Assembly: GCF_900168255.1 (NCBI RefSeq)
Contig: NZ_LT799838.1
Coordinates: 372,001 to 436,000, forward strand
Direction: 5' to 3'
Origin: Psychrobacter sp. DAB_AL43B
GTDB lineage: Bacteria; Pseudomonadota; Gammaproteobacteria; Pseudomonadales; Moraxellaceae
Length of the DNA stretch: 64,000 nucleotides
The notes below the pieces were generated by a model, which was not told the origin of the DNA, did no database searches, and saw only the letters and a list, made by a program, of their open reading frames with translations. Both the position numbers and the translations under genes were made by a program. Positions 33,935 through 43,719 of the stretch are shown here, piece by piece. Numbering within the stretch: the stretch's first letter is position 1; the number at the start of each line of letters is the position of its first letter.

Positions 33935-35268
33935 TATTTCTGAGCCTTATTTACTTTTGCTTTAGCGTCTACGGCACTATCTGTTTGGCTATCTTCTATG
34001 CTTAGCTTGGTATCTTCTAAGGTTTTATCAGTAACAGTAATAACCTTATTATCTACAATAGCCGCTGGTTTTTTATCAAGACCAACTTTATTGGGCAATA
34101 CGGCAACAAGCTTTGCTAAAGCGGGTTCTAAATCTGCCACATCATTGGGCATCAAGGTAATATGCGCAATTTTGCGGTCGTCACGCTCAGCCTTGTGGTA
34201 GCTATGATAGTGTGCGCCGTCAATATTGAGCACCGCACTGATATCAGGATACTGCCCCAACACATTGACCATAATCGCTGGATGGACATTGTCGGTATCG
34301 CCTAATGGTAAATTTACCACGGCACGAATATGGTTTTCAAATTGGCTGGTGACAGCGCCCTCAATACTCCAGTGCCCAGAGTTGTGCACACGCGGGGCAA
34401 TCTCGTTGGCAAGTAACGCGTCATTACCACGAGCGTCTTTGGTCACAAATAACTCAAGTGCCATCACGCCGACATAGCCTAAATGATTCATGACGGTAGT
34501 AATCGCGTCGGTTGCTTGCTTGAATAAATGGCTAGTACCAACAGCAGGCGCTTGAGTTTTGGCCAAAATACCATGATGATGATGGTTTTCGACCAAATCA
34601 TAACAGCGTACCTGACCGTTTTGTGCTCGTGCGGCGATAATAGAAACCTCACGGCTAAAGTTAATAAAACCTTCTGCAATCAATGGGGCAGGCGTTGCGG
34701 TAAGAGAGCCTTTACCACTAACGGCATCTTTGAGGTCTTGCCAAGCCGCTTTGATATCACTGTCTTGTTTAATAACAAATTGACCTTTACCGTCGTAACC
34801 GCCGCGACTAGTTTTCAAGACGATAGGCAGTCCCAATTCATCACACGCTTGCTTTAATTCGGCTTCAGAATTAACTTCCATAAAGGGCACAGTTGCAATA
34901 TCAAGCGTATTAAACATCTGCTTTTCTTTTAAGCGATCTTGTGCGATATCAAGGGCGATCGGTGGCGGAAACATCCCTTGCTTGCTACCGGATTTCGATA
35001 GGCTTGCCAGTTGCTCAACCGTCGTAGTCGGCGTGTTTTCAAATTCTAAAGTAAAGACGTCGGCAGCCGCAATAAATGCTTCTAATTGCTCACTGCTAAA
35101 AACACGGCCGTATAGGCTGGCAGGGCAATCAGCGCTGTCTTCTAAAAAAACGCATTGATAGCCTAACGGCATGGCTGCTTCGGCAAGCATCATACCAAGC
35201 TGACCACCGCCTAAAATACCGATAGTACGAATGGTTTGGGTAACAGGATAAGCGTTCGCTGTAGTCAT
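33934..35268 (-). CDS. purK: N5-carboxyaminoimidazole ribonucleotide synthase
   Basis: A 444-residue ATP-grasp enzyme converting AIR, bicarbonate and ATP to N5-CAIR in purine synthesis. Opening TIGILGGGQLGMMLAEAA, ATP-grasp motifs IVLKTSRGGYDGKGQFVI and EIAPRVHNSGHWS. The final 50 residues (Asp/Lys/Thr-rich) exceed the usual length of about 355-380 and are probably disordered. It forms a probable operon purE-purK-yaiI on the minus strand, with 210 bases between purE and purK and a one-base overlap with yaiI. Confidence 0.97.
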   Translation of the reverse strand: MTTANAYPVTQTIRTIGILGGGQLGMMLAEAAMPLGYQCVFLEDSADCPASLYGRVFSSEQLEAFIAAADVFTLEFENTPTTTVEQLASLSKSGSKQGMFPPPIALDIAQDRLKEKQMFNTLDIATVPFMEVNSEAELKQACDELGLPIVLKTSRGGYDGKGQFVIKQDSDIKAAWQDLKDAVSGKGSLTATPAPLIAEGFINFSREVSIIAARAQNGQVRCYDLVENHHHHGILAKTQAPAVGTSHLFKQATDAITTVMNHLGYVGVMALELFVTKDARGNDALLANEIAPRVHNSGHWSIEGAVTSQFENHIRAVVNLPLGDTDNVHPAIMVNVLGQYPDISAVLNIDGAHYHSYHKAERDDRKIAHITLMPNDVADLEPALAKLVAVLPNKVGLDKKPAAIVDNKVITVTDKTLEDTKLSIEDSQTDSAVDAKAKVNKAQK

Positions 35269-35478
35269 GGCAGGCTCTTTGAGTTAAAAATGAATAGGGT
35301 TTTTGGGATATAAAAATCTAACAATTAATTTATTAAAATAGGAAAAGGTGCAATGTATGCACCTTATATTTATTACCACTCATCTAAAAATAATGCTTAA
35401 GTTGAAAACTTGTATATTCAAACAATGGTCATTAGAGATAAAGACGGCTACTATTCACTTTAATGCAGCAAATGATCA

Positions 35479-36039
35479 TTAGTTATTAATAATACCTGGT
35501 GTTGGGCTAGCAAGGATGGTGTCAGTTTGCGATAGACGTAGATGATCGAGCTTACTAGCAATCGACTCATCATGCAAAGCTAACACTTGTATCGCAAGCA
35601 GAGCAGCATTATACGCGCCTGCGGCACCAATTGCTAAAGTGCCAACGGCAACGCCTTTAGGCATCTGTACGATAGACAGTAGACTATCCCAACCACTGAG
35701 CATCGATGATTTTACAGGGACACCAAAGACAGGCAGCGGTGTTTGACTGGCACACATACCGGGAAGATGAGCGGCTCCGCCTGCACCAGCGATGATCACT
35801 TGCAAGCCGTTACCTTTGGCGCTTTTGGCATAGTCAAACAATCTGTCAGGGGTACGATGTGCCGAGACCACTTCACAATCAAAAGCGATATCAAAATCTG
35901 CTAGCAATTGCGCTGCGGCGCTCATGGTCGCCCAATCCGATTGTGAGCCCATGATAATGCCAACTTTTGGTTGACCAGCAGGGGAGGTGATAGGGCTGTC
36001 TTGATCAATCGCGTTAACCGTAGCTGATGTGGTGCTCAT
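35479..36039 (-). CDS. purE: N5-carboxyaminoimidazole ribonucleotide mutase
   Basis: A 186-residue class I PurE. It moves the carboxyl group of N5-CAIR to C4, giving CAIR. Signature [30 protein letters not shown] with the catalytic His, and [16 protein letters not shown]. An N-terminal extension of about 25 residues (Ser/Thr/Asp/Pro) precedes the core. It works directly with PurK, encoded downstream. Confidence 0.97.
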   Translation of the reverse strand: MSTTSATVNAIDQDSPITSPAGQPKVGIIMGSQSDWATMSAAAQLLADFDIAFDCEVVSAHRTPDRLFDYAKSAKGNGLQVIIAGAGGAAHLPGMCASQTPLPVFGVPVKSSMLSGWDSLLSIVQMPKGVAVGTLAIGAAGAYNAALLAIQVLALHDESIASKLDHLRLSQTDTILASPTPGIINN

Positions 36040-36159
36040 GCTTTGATATCCTCAAAAAGACCATCATACAAAAGTTTTGCTGCATTCGTAAAGCCAAGTT
36101 TGCTGTTTAATATCGAAGGGGGATTGATAACGATGATATTGCTTAGCTGTATTACCGCC

Positions 36160-37104
36160 TTAATCGTGCAGGTGTTGTACAAAATTACTGGCTTTTAATG
36201 GCAGTGGCTGTTCGGTATCGAGCTGATAGCAGGTCATATAACCACTATCTACCGCTGCTGAATAATCGGTACAAACGACTTGCGGACTCAGTGGTTCAGG
36301 TTCTCCTGTTAGCCAATAATGACCAACGAACACTGGTTTATCAGTTTTAAGAGCGAAGTCGATATTTTCAGCCAGTACGTCACTTGGAATTTGTGCCAAG
36401 GCTGATGCAGGCGCACGAGCAACTTCATGAATAGTGCGTTTATTCAGCTCGTCAAGCCACCAGCGTACCCGTACTCGCGTGCGTTTAGTACCTTCTTTAT
36501 CGATCATCACAATACCCTCAGGTAGCGGTACTTCTACGCCTTTTAATACTCGCTCTAGCGCGTCAAATGGCGCGGTATCTTCTTTAGACGTGGCTATTAA
36601 CCCCTGCAGCGTTAGGCAATTATCGTCAGTCAATAGCGGCTTTAGTACCGCCATACTATCCACATCCCAGCAGGCATGCACAAAGCAAGCGTAGTCTGTT
36701 TCAATCCATAGTGGGATTTCATATAACCGCTGTAGCCAATACTGATGGCTCTCTGAACCAAACGGCACTTCTGCCAAAAATGCTTCATGTTGACGTATAT
36801 GTATTTCATTATGTGAGCGTAAATACTGGGTATGATCACTAGGATCAAGGGTAGCAAATGCCAACGCATTATATTCATGATTGCCCATTACCGCATCAGC
36901 CACGTCCGCATCAAGCATGGCAAAGACGGTCTCTAACGTCGCTACTTGCTGCGAGCCACGGTCAATTAAATCACCAATAAATAGCGCCCGATGACCTGAT
37001 GGCGGCACAAAATGCTGACCATTATGAACATAGCCTAATTGTTTTAGCAGACCGACTAGCTTGTCTGCATAACCATGAATATCACCGATAACATCTATAA
37101 TCAT
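36160..37104 (-). CDS. Metallophosphoesterase, PPP-type phosphatase family
   Basis: A 314-residue calcineurin-like phosphoesterase. Metal-ligand motifs in order are GDIHGYADK (8-16), FIGDLIDRGSQ, and VMGNHEYNALAF, with a later His in VGHYWL. The pattern suits PrpA/PrpE-like protein phosphatases or diadenosine tetraphosphatases of the PPP type; which substrate applies cannot be decided from sequence. The start is fixed because the first motif begins at residue 8. No strong ribosome site is seen. It is followed by purE on the same strand, 120 bases away. Confidence 0.9.
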   Translation of the reverse strand: MIIDVIGDIHGYADKLVGLLKQLGYVHNGQHFVPPSGHRALFIGDLIDRGSQQVATLETVFAMLDADVADAVMGNHEYNALAFATLDPSDHTQYLRSHNEIHIRQHEAFLAEVPFGSESHQYWLQRLYEIPLWIETDYACFVHACWDVDSMAVLKPLLTDDNCLTLQGLIATSKEDTAPFDALERVLKGVEVPLPEGIVMIDKEGTKRTRVRVRWWLDELNKRTIHEVARAPASALAQIPSDVLAENIDFALKTDKPVFVGHYWLTGEPEPLSPQVVCTDYSAAVDSGYMTCYQLDTEQPLPLKASNFVQHLHD

Positions 37105-37224
37105 AATAAATCATCAAATTTAAAGATAAAATTGGCCACAATATAAAGCCATATTAACAACCGTTCAATCATTTAAACGGTTAGTAAAAATAAGAAGCTC
37201 GTACAAAGTCAAATTTAGCAGCGC

Positions 37225-37833
37225 TTAAAAACCAGGCGACAATAGCGCATTTAGGAAATGCGGCAGTACTTGTGGCTCTAAAATAATCGTCGCTATCACC
37301 CCAAATGCACCGCCCCACAAGTGTGCCAAGTGATTGATATTTGAGCCACCACGCCTATCCGAATAGATGCTATAAGCGACATAAGCGACCGCGAATAATA
37401 TAGCTGGTATAGGAACGATTGCAAATAGATAGATTTTTTCCCAAGGCGCGAGCAAAATAAAAGCAAAAAGTACGGCTGATACGCCACCTGACGCACCAAG
37501 GCTTAGATAACTGGCGTTTTTTTTATGCTTAATATAGCTTGGAATGATCGCGACAATAATGGCTAGTACATAAAAAACTACGAAGCCATAACCGAACAAA
37601 AACGGCTGATATAAACCTTCAATAGCTCGACCAAAAAAATACAAGGTAAACATATTAAATAGGAGGTGCATACTATCAGCGTGAATAAATCCATGAGTGA
37701 CAAAGCGATCCCATTGACCATTATTTACCGCTGGTGGATAAAAAATAAGTCGATTAAAGAGGGTTTTGTTTTGCCACGCTAATAAACTGATAATAACCGT
37801 GATTATAATAATAAGCGTTGTATGGTTAAACAA
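37225..37833 (-). CDS. Rhomboid-family intramembrane serine protease
   Basis: A 202-residue protein with six membrane segments. The catalytic Ser115 lies in SLGASGGVSA, and the likely His is His171 in NHLAHLWGG (His168 is nearby). The L1 loop has WDRFVTHGFIHADSMHLLFN, with the HxxxxHLLFNM pattern found in bacterial rhomboids. Function: cleavage of membrane-protein substrates within the bilayer; the physiological target is unknown. It is followed on the same strand by the phosphatase gene. Confidence 0.92.
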   Translation of the reverse strand: MFNHTTLIIIITVIISLLAWQNKTLFNRLIFYPPAVNNGQWDRFVTHGFIHADSMHLLFNMFTLYFFGRAIEGLYQPFLFGYGFVVFYVLAIIVAIIPSYIKHKKNASYLSLGASGGVSAVLFAFILLAPWEKIYLFAIVPIPAILFAVAYVAYSIYSDRRGGSNINHLAHLWGGAFGVIATIILEPQVLPHFLNALLSPGF

Positions 37834-38312
37834 TGGATAATCCTTAGGCCGAGCCTGATAAACAGCAGTGATATATGTGGCAATGCTTAAAGCCTAAGTC
37901 TTATGGCTGAATAAAACTTAAATCTGACCAATCATAAACAGTTATATGCTCATATTAACGATAGTAGCAGTGATGATGCAAAAACCAATAGGCGACAAAA
38001 TTATGCTTTAATGATTGTTTATATCGAATAATATAACACCGTATTAGGCAGAATGAGTAATGCTTCGTATACTGACCGTAACGATTGACGTTATCGAAAA
38101 ATAATGCACTGATATTATTCAATTATTGCTTATCGAGTGCGCAATTCTTGCGATATCTCTACTATAAAAGGCAATTAATATACCAACATTGCCAACGAAT
38201 TACTCAGTTTTGTAAACGACTTCTTTGGTAAGCGATTTATAAAACGCGGCCTATAGAGATACATAAACAATTTTTAACTATTTAACATTAACGCTGATAG
38301 AGACAGTAACTT
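37834..38312. other. Divergent intergenic region rhomboid / envelope protein
   Basis: 479 bp, AT-rich, with promoters for both sides expected. I see no ORF or notable hairpin. Confidence 0.5.
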
Positions 38313-39848
38313 ATGAGTATCATCGATCAACTAGAACAAACGGTTACCCCAGCTGTGTTAGGTGACAAGAGTAGCGTGTCCCATGTCAGCTTATTAGAGC
38401 AGTTTTATGCAATTTTGGTGGCGCGCTTAGCATTGCCACAAGTCTACTCACAATTACTGCGTGATGATCAGATAATTACTGCTGACAATGCCGCACAAAC
38501 GCCTTTATTTGAGCAGCTATGGCAAGCACCAAAGGTAAGGCGAACCATGATTCAAGAGCTTGCAGCAACCCATCATATTGATGAGTTTGCGACCATGCAA
38601 TTGCTCATGAATGCCGCTCCACTTGCCTATCATGAGCTCAAGGTACTCGCAAACGGTCAGTTTTTGCCCGCATTTTTACAAGGCGAGCAACCCTCGTTGC
38701 GCCATTATTTGCCGACATGGTCAGCACCCATTATTACCGCTGCGCAGAATCCTGATGATGAATTGTTTCACAACCAAAGCGTGATAACGGATGCCAATGT
38801 AGCAGCAACGATACCTGTCACCTTAAGTAAATATGAGGTTACTGATGTTAGTGCCACCAATCCATCGACAAACTTACTGACAGAACCTGCTGTCGATAAC
38901 TTCGATAACAATCTAAGTACAGATGCTATTCATGCCAGTCCTGCGGATCATCATTTAGCGGAAAACAAAGACTTGAGGCGCGAAAAAGTTCGTACCCGCA
39001 ATCAGCGTAATGATCTGTTGTTATGGACATTTGTATTACTAGCAGCAATCACAGCCATTGGGCTGGTGTGGGTATTATTAATCAAGCCAAATGATACGCC
39101 ACCAGTTGAAACCGTGGTGCCAGCGCCTGTTGTAGTAGCACCTGTGACTGCGGCCCCAGCGCAAGTCTTAACGCCGATTGAGCTTATTGTTGGGGTGGAT
39201 AATAACGGTAGTTTATACACTTGTAGCGCCTCAGTCGGTGACGCAGCGCTACAAAGTACGCTGCAACAAGCACTTAATACCAGTTTCGGTGAGCAGGCAA
39301 GTATGTGCCAGCTGACAGTACAGACGGGCGTTGCCAACAGCGTTGCTAATATGCCTATAGAAGCGTTACCGAATATGCTGACATTGTTGAGATTGACTCC
39401 ATTTGCTCGCTTGCACTTGCAAAATGACCGTATCACCTTAGAGGCGCCAGACAGTATGCAGCTTCAGCGTTTGGTTACGGATATACGCACTTTGATGCCA
39501 GCAGTCATGGTTGACAGTACTGCGCCACTACCATTACCTGACAATGTTAATAACGGTAGTAATGTTGATAATGGTACAGGAGTAGAGGATGAGGCGGCAA
39601 TGAACAGTTCGAATAATCAATTCCAAAATGATGGTGTTCCTGCAAACAACCCTTATAACAATAGCAATAATGTGGAATATCAAGCCGCTGATGACGATAC
39701 AAATGATAATGTGATGCCTGCTCCTGTAAGAAATAACAATGATTTCAATAACGCACCTGTAAGATCAAACGGTCCGATCTCCTTATCTGAAGCAGATGAG
39801 ATGGCAAACAATGTCATCGTGGTTGAGCCTGCGCAGGTCAGAAGATAA
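38313..39848 (+). CDS. Membrane-anchored paralogue of the following OmpA protein, lacking an OmpA domain
   Basis: A 511-residue protein of unknown function. Residues 1-135 form an alpha-helical domain closely similar to the N-terminus of the next gene product (shared TVTPAVLGD, LLEQFYAI, AAPLAYHE). A linker and one membrane segment (about 235-257, LLLWTFVLLAAITAIGLVWVLL) follow. Next comes a Pro/Val/Ala stretch and a BON-like region with a Cys pair (YTCSASVGD and SMCQLTVQ) matching the paralogue. Then it diverges into an Asn/Asp-rich tail where the paralogue has OmpA. The helical domain would be cytoplasmic and the rest periplasmic. Tandem duplication with loss, or replacement, of the OmpA domain is the simplest reading. 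Confidence 0.65.
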   Translation: MSIIDQLEQTVTPAVLGDKSSVSHVSLLEQFYAILVARLALPQVYSQLLRDDQIITADNAAQTPLFEQLWQAPKVRRTMIQELAATHHIDEFATMQLLMNAAPLAYHELKVLANGQFLPAFLQGEQPSLRHYLPTWSAPIITAAQNPDDELFHNQSVITDANVAATIPVTLSKYEVTDVSATNPSTNLLTEPAVDNFDNNLSTDAIHASPADHHLAENKDLRREKVRTRNQRNDLLLWTFVLLAAITAIGLVWVLLIKPNDTPPVETVVPAPVVVAPVTAAPAQVLTPIELIVGVDNNGSLYTCSASVGDAALQSTLQQALNTSFGEQASMCQLTVQTGVANSVANMPIEALPNMLTLLRLTPFARLHLQNDRITLEAPDSMQLQRLVTDIRTLMPAVMVDSTAPLPLPDNVNNGSNVDNGTGVEDEAAMNSSNNQFQNDGVPANNPYNNSNNVEYQAADDDTNDNVMPAPVRNNNDFNNAPVRSNGPISLSEADEMANNVIVVEPAQVRR

Positions 39849-40333
39849 AGAACACTGTTTTAACAAAATAATAGAGAGTTAAAATAAGTGCCCTATAAGG
39901 ATTTTTATAGGGCACTTTTAATATGTTTAGAACAAAATATAGATTTTAAATAAGCCAACCTTGATGTTCTAAAATAATTCAACGTATGCCGTTTCTAACT
40001 ACGGCATTCATAACTAGGTTATTCATAATCATGCTGCCAGACCTTTATATGTTAGTAGTTTGTACTTTATAGGCGCTATAGTTACGAGTAACAACTGAAA
40101 TATTACTTAATGTAGCATTTGTACAACAGCGCGTTGATTGTGAATGCATGCTTAATACTTTTATAATACAAAAGTTGGATATAGTCGTCGCTAATTTTCG
40201 CCGCGTGGCTTTTTATTGCTTTTAGGTTATTAGCTAATATCGTTTATTACCTAATACCAAAGTTCTGTTTTTTGAGAACTCAAATTGTATAAGACAAGCT
40301 ACTTAAAATAATTATTAATTGAGGAATGACACC
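39849..40333. other. Spacer between the two paralogous envelope genes
   Basis: 485 bp containing the terminator at 39886-39920 and presumably the promoter of the second gene, so the pair need not share one transcript. I see no ORF. Confidence 0.55.
39886..39920 (+). terminator. Terminator between the paralogous envelope genes
   Basis: AAGTGCCCTATA/TATAGGGCACTT (39886-39897 with 39906-39917) is a perfect 12-bp stem followed by a short TTA. Confidence 0.8.
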
Positions 40334-42010
40334 ATGGATATTATCAGTCACTTAACACGGACGGTGAGCCCAGCAGTATTGGGTGATGATCACAATACTG
40401 CCAAGAAAAATTTGCTTGAACAGTTTTACGCTATTTTTGCGGCCCGACTAGCAGATAATGATACCTATAATCGTTTTGCCAACGACAATATCGCGCATGA
40501 TGACCAAGGTTTTTATGATCGGGTATGGACGGAAGACACCCATCGTGACCAAATTGCTCGAGAGCTTGCCGGCAAACATAACGTCGATGTCACGGCTGCG
40601 CGTGGTCTGCTTGCTATGGCAGCGCCACTTGCCTATCACGAAATAAAAAGCTTGGCTGGTACAACGCCAGTACCACAGTTTTTAAATGATAATCTTGCCA
40701 ACTATCAGCATCATATTCCTGTATGGGCAAGTGCTGTGTTGCCTGCTGGCATGATTGCCGCTGTACCTGCTGGTGAACGCATTTCTACTACCACAACTAC
40801 GGCCCCACTGGAACGTGAAGAAGAAAAAGATGGCAGCTTTATGAAAGCGCTACTGCCTATCATTGGACTGATTATTTTAGGTGCCTTGGCTTGGGCGCTA
40901 TTAAGAGGTTGCCAAGACAATCCTGAGCCGGTTGGTACGCCCGTTATTACCGAACAACAGGCAGCTAATAGCGATGGATCTGTCGCTGCTAGTATTGAGC
41001 CTGCGTCGTTGCGTATCGCTACGGGCGAAAATAGTGAGCTATATGCTTGTCGTATGAATGTTGGTAATGACACGCTACAAAGCAATGTGATGACTGCCCT
41101 CAATGGCGTCTTTGGTGATGATGCCAATAATTGCCGTGCGGATGTCGATAACAGCTTCTCAATAGATATGCCAGCTGCTACTCAGCTTGCTACTATATTG
41201 CCTATCTTCAAAAACGTACCAAATGCTAGCATGCTGATCAAAGGCGATACTATTACGGTCAATGCACCGGATGCTACCGCTCTAAGCAAGCTAGTGGCTG
41301 ACTTACAAGCTGCTGCGCCAGCAATGACGGTAACAGCTGAAGGTCCATTAGATGCTCAAAGTGAGATTGATAACAGCCTGACAGCCTCTCAAGCCGCTAT
41401 GGACAATCTTGGTGAGAATCCAGATCCTCGTGACGTGGCTCGTGCTCTAAGTCTACAAGTAGTTAATTTTGAAGTAGATAAGGCTGTTATTCCGGATGCT
41501 AATAAAGCGCTATTAGACCGTGCGATTAAGCTGATGGAACAAGTGCCCAATATGAAGCTCATGATCATTGGTCATACCGATAAAACAGCGGATGCTGCCT
41601 ACAATATGAAATTATCGCAAGAGCGTGCCCAGTCGATGAAAGATTATTTGGTAGCACAAGGTGCTGACCCAAGTAAGCTGATGACTAAGGGTATGGGTGA
41701 AACCGATCCTGTGGCCGACAACTCAACTGAGCAAGGTCGTTTCCGTAACCGCCGTATTGAGTTTGTGGTATATGACGAGACTGCTACGGCAAACGATGGT
41801 ATGGCAATTGGCAACAGCGCGCTTGATCCAGACTTGAATCCATTGGACAGCGATAATGATGATTTAATGCCTGATGCTGATGATCGCGGTGTAAGCACAA
41901 ATATGCCAGATCCCGATTTGAATCCATTAGATCGTGATAACGATGATTTGATGCCAGATAGTGATGACGCCAGCCGTGGTAGTGCATTAGACCCTAAAGC
42001 AAGCAATTAA
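40334..42010 (+). CDS. Inner-membrane-anchored BON/OmpA-family peptidoglycan-binding protein
   Basis: A 558-residue protein. Order: a helical N-terminal domain (1-135) shared with the preceding gene, a Thr/Glu linker, one membrane segment (about 170-191, KALLPIIGLIILGALAWALL), a BON-like region with a Cys pair, and an OmpA C-like domain (about 385-500). In that domain VNFEVDKAVIPD, IIGHTDKTADAAYN, LSQERAQSMKDYL and FRNRRIEFVV carry the Asp and Arg that bind diaminopimelate. The tail holds two 20-residue Asp-rich repeats (DPDLNPLD, DNDDLMPD). The layout resembles ArfA-type BON-OmpA proteins and implies an inner-membrane anchor touching peptidoglycan. I chose the ATG at 40334 because GAGGA lies 8 bases before it; the upstream TTG at 40319 is unlikely. 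Confidence 0.85.
   Translation: MDIISHLTRTVSPAVLGDDHNTAKKNLLEQFYAIFAARLADNDTYNRFANDNIAHDDQGFYDRVWTEDTHRDQIARELAGKHNVDVTAARGLLAMAAPLAYHEIKSLAGTTPVPQFLNDNLANYQHHIPVWASAVLPAGMIAAVPAGERISTTTTTAPLEREEEKDGSFMKALLPIIGLIILGALAWALLRGCQDNPEPVGTPVITEQQAANSDGSVAASIEPASLRIATGENSELYACRMNVGNDTLQSNVMTALNGVFGDDANNCRADVDNSFSIDMPAATQLATILPIFKNVPNASMLIKGDTITVNAPDATALSKLVADLQAAAPAMTVTAEGPLDAQSEIDNSLTASQAAMDNLGENPDPRDVARALSLQVVNFEVDKAVIPDANKALLDRAIKLMEQVPNMKLMIIGHTDKTADAAYNMKLSQERAQSMKDYLVAQGADPSKLMTKGMGETDPVADNSTEQGRFRNRRIEFVVYDETATANDGMAIGNSALDPDLNPLDSDNDDLMPDADDRGVSTNMPDPDLNPLDRDNDDLMPDSDDASRGSALDPKASN
41825..41968 (+). repeat. Two Asp-rich coding repeats at the OmpA protein tail
   Basis: Units at 41825-41884 and 41909-41968 (60 bp each, period 84) encode near-identical 20-residue stretches containing LNPLD and DNDDLMPD, an acidic, possibly Ca2+-binding tail. 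Confidence 0.85.
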
Positions 42011-42106
42011 TAACCCGAAAGTAAAATATTAATGACGGGTCATCAATCTTTGATTCGTCTTAAGTTTTCATCTTAAAGGTTCGTCTTAAATTAAATTCTA
42101 AAACAG

Positions 42107-42138
42107 AAAAACCGCATCTTAATTGAGATGCGGTTTTT
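42107..42138. terminator. Bidirectional terminator between OmpA protein gene and nagZ
   Basis: A 13-bp perfect stem with loop TAATTG, A5 left and T5 right. Serves both convergent genes. Confidence 0.92.
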
Positions 42139-42157
42139 ATTTTGCTAAAAATAATTT

Positions 42158-43249
42158 TTACAAAGATTGTTTATAATTAGTCGGATCTTTTAATTCAGTG
42201 TTAGCCAATGCTTGAGATTCTGCTTGAACAGGAAAGAACGTCTGTGAGATATTATCTTTTGCCTGTTGCCAATATTCAAACTGCTGACAAGTAGATTCGA
42301 GGTCGCCTTGCCAAACTGGTATTTGTCCACACATGGTTTTAATGCGGTTTTGATTGGGATAAGGTAGGTCTTGAGCAGCTTCGGCAGCTTCATGCGCAGC
42401 AACGCGATCGTTGCAAACCAAAGCGATATCGCAACCTGCTTCAATCGCTGCTGTGACGCGCGCGCTGACATCGCCAGCGGCTTGCGCCCCAGCCATAGAT
42501 AAGTCATCAGAAAATAAGACGCCATCAAACTTAAGCTGATCTCGAATAATATCTTTGAGCCAAATTTTTGAGAATCCCGCTGGTTTATTATCCACTTGTG
42601 AAAAAATAACATGTGCTGGCATTAAAGCATCCAGCCACGGCAGCGTTTGCGCAAAAGGCTGCATATCGCTATTTATAATCTCATCTAAACTACGATTATC
42701 GATGGCTTCCGCCACATGCGAATCCGGAGCGATAGCACCGTGACCCGGGAAGTGTTTACCCGTGGTTGCCATACCAGCCGCTTTCATCCCGCGCATAAAC
42801 TGGGTAGCCAAAGCGGTAATAGCTTGGGGTTCATGATGAAAGCTGCGATCACCGATGACTTGGCTGATACCGTCTCTATCCAGCACCGGCGCAAAACTCA
42901 AATCAATTCCGACGGCCAATACTTCTGCTGCCATCAGGTAGCCACAATCATAAGCGCAGCTAAGGGCGCGACTGGAATCTTGATTAAATAACTCACCGAG
43001 CTTGCCCATCGCTGGCAATGGCGTGAAACCGTTACGTAGGCGGGCGACACGGCCACCTTCTTGATCAACTCCGATGAGTATATCCGCATTGTGATAACGT
43101 ATGTCGTCACACAACGTTCGAACTTGCGCCGCATCTGCCACGTTTCGAGCAAATAATATGACCCCGCCAACTTGGGCTTGTTTGATTAAGCTGACATCTT
43201 CAGCAGTCAGTGCAGTACTATCGATATCAATCATTAAGACGCCATACAT
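42158..43249 (-). CDS. nagZ: Beta-N-acetylglucosaminidase NagZ
   Basis: A 363-residue family 3 glycoside hydrolase in peptidoglycan recycling. It removes GlcNAc from muropeptides in the cytoplasm, and its products control ampC-type beta-lactamase in some species. Visible motifs are VDQEGGRVARLRNGFTPLP, FAPVLD, KHFPGHGAIAPDSHVA with the catalytic His/Asp dyad on the flexible loop, and FSDDLSMAGA carrying the nucleophile Asp. The protein begins right at the TIM barrel (MYGVLMIDID). No signal peptide, fitting a cytosolic enzyme. Confidence 0.96.
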   Translation of the reverse strand: MYGVLMIDIDSTALTAEDVSLIKQAQVGGVILFARNVADAAQVRTLCDDIRYHNADILIGVDQEGGRVARLRNGFTPLPAMGKLGELFNQDSSRALSCAYDCGYLMAAEVLAVGIDLSFAPVLDRDGISQVIGDRSFHHEPQAITALATQFMRGMKAAGMATTGKHFPGHGAIAPDSHVAEAIDNRSLDEIINSDMQPFAQTLPWLDALMPAHVIFSQVDNKPAGFSKIWLKDIIRDQLKFDGVLFSDDLSMAGAQAAGDVSARVTAAIEAGCDIALVCNDRVAAHEAAEAAQDLPYPNQNRIKTMCGQIPVWQGDLESTCQQFEYWQQAKDNISQTFFPVQAESQALANTELKDPTNYKQSL

Positions 43250-43719
43250 TGCGTGATCCTTATTATGCTATACATTGTTATATGATAAGTTAAACGGAAA
43301 AACGATGATAAATGACATCCATAATGCATCGCTATTAGAATCTTATTATGACAGCTATTACGAGCCGAGCATAATGTAGCAGATTAATTGATTTGCATGC
43401 ATTGGCTGATATTCATTAAATAGACACGATCTAATTGATCGGTAGAAAACTTGGTATGTTATCGCGTAGCGTGTAAGATTGTTTATACAGTTTGAGACAG
43501 TGCAGTATTTATGCCCATGCTAGTATTGATTGATTTTTTAACGATAAAACTAAAATAACTATCATATATTTGTGGGCTTTTAATGCTAGCGTAACGGATG
43601 GTTTAATGGTAAATATAATAGAGTAAAACGCAGCTAAATTTTATGGACAGCTGTTTATAGATAACTTTTGATTTTGATAAAAACCAAGCATACTTTTAAC
43701 TTAAAATAATTAGGCATAT
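43250..43719. other. Divergent intergenic region nagZ / prc
   Basis: 470 bp, AT-rich, no ORF. Promoters of both genes are expected here; I cannot place them. Confidence 0.5.
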
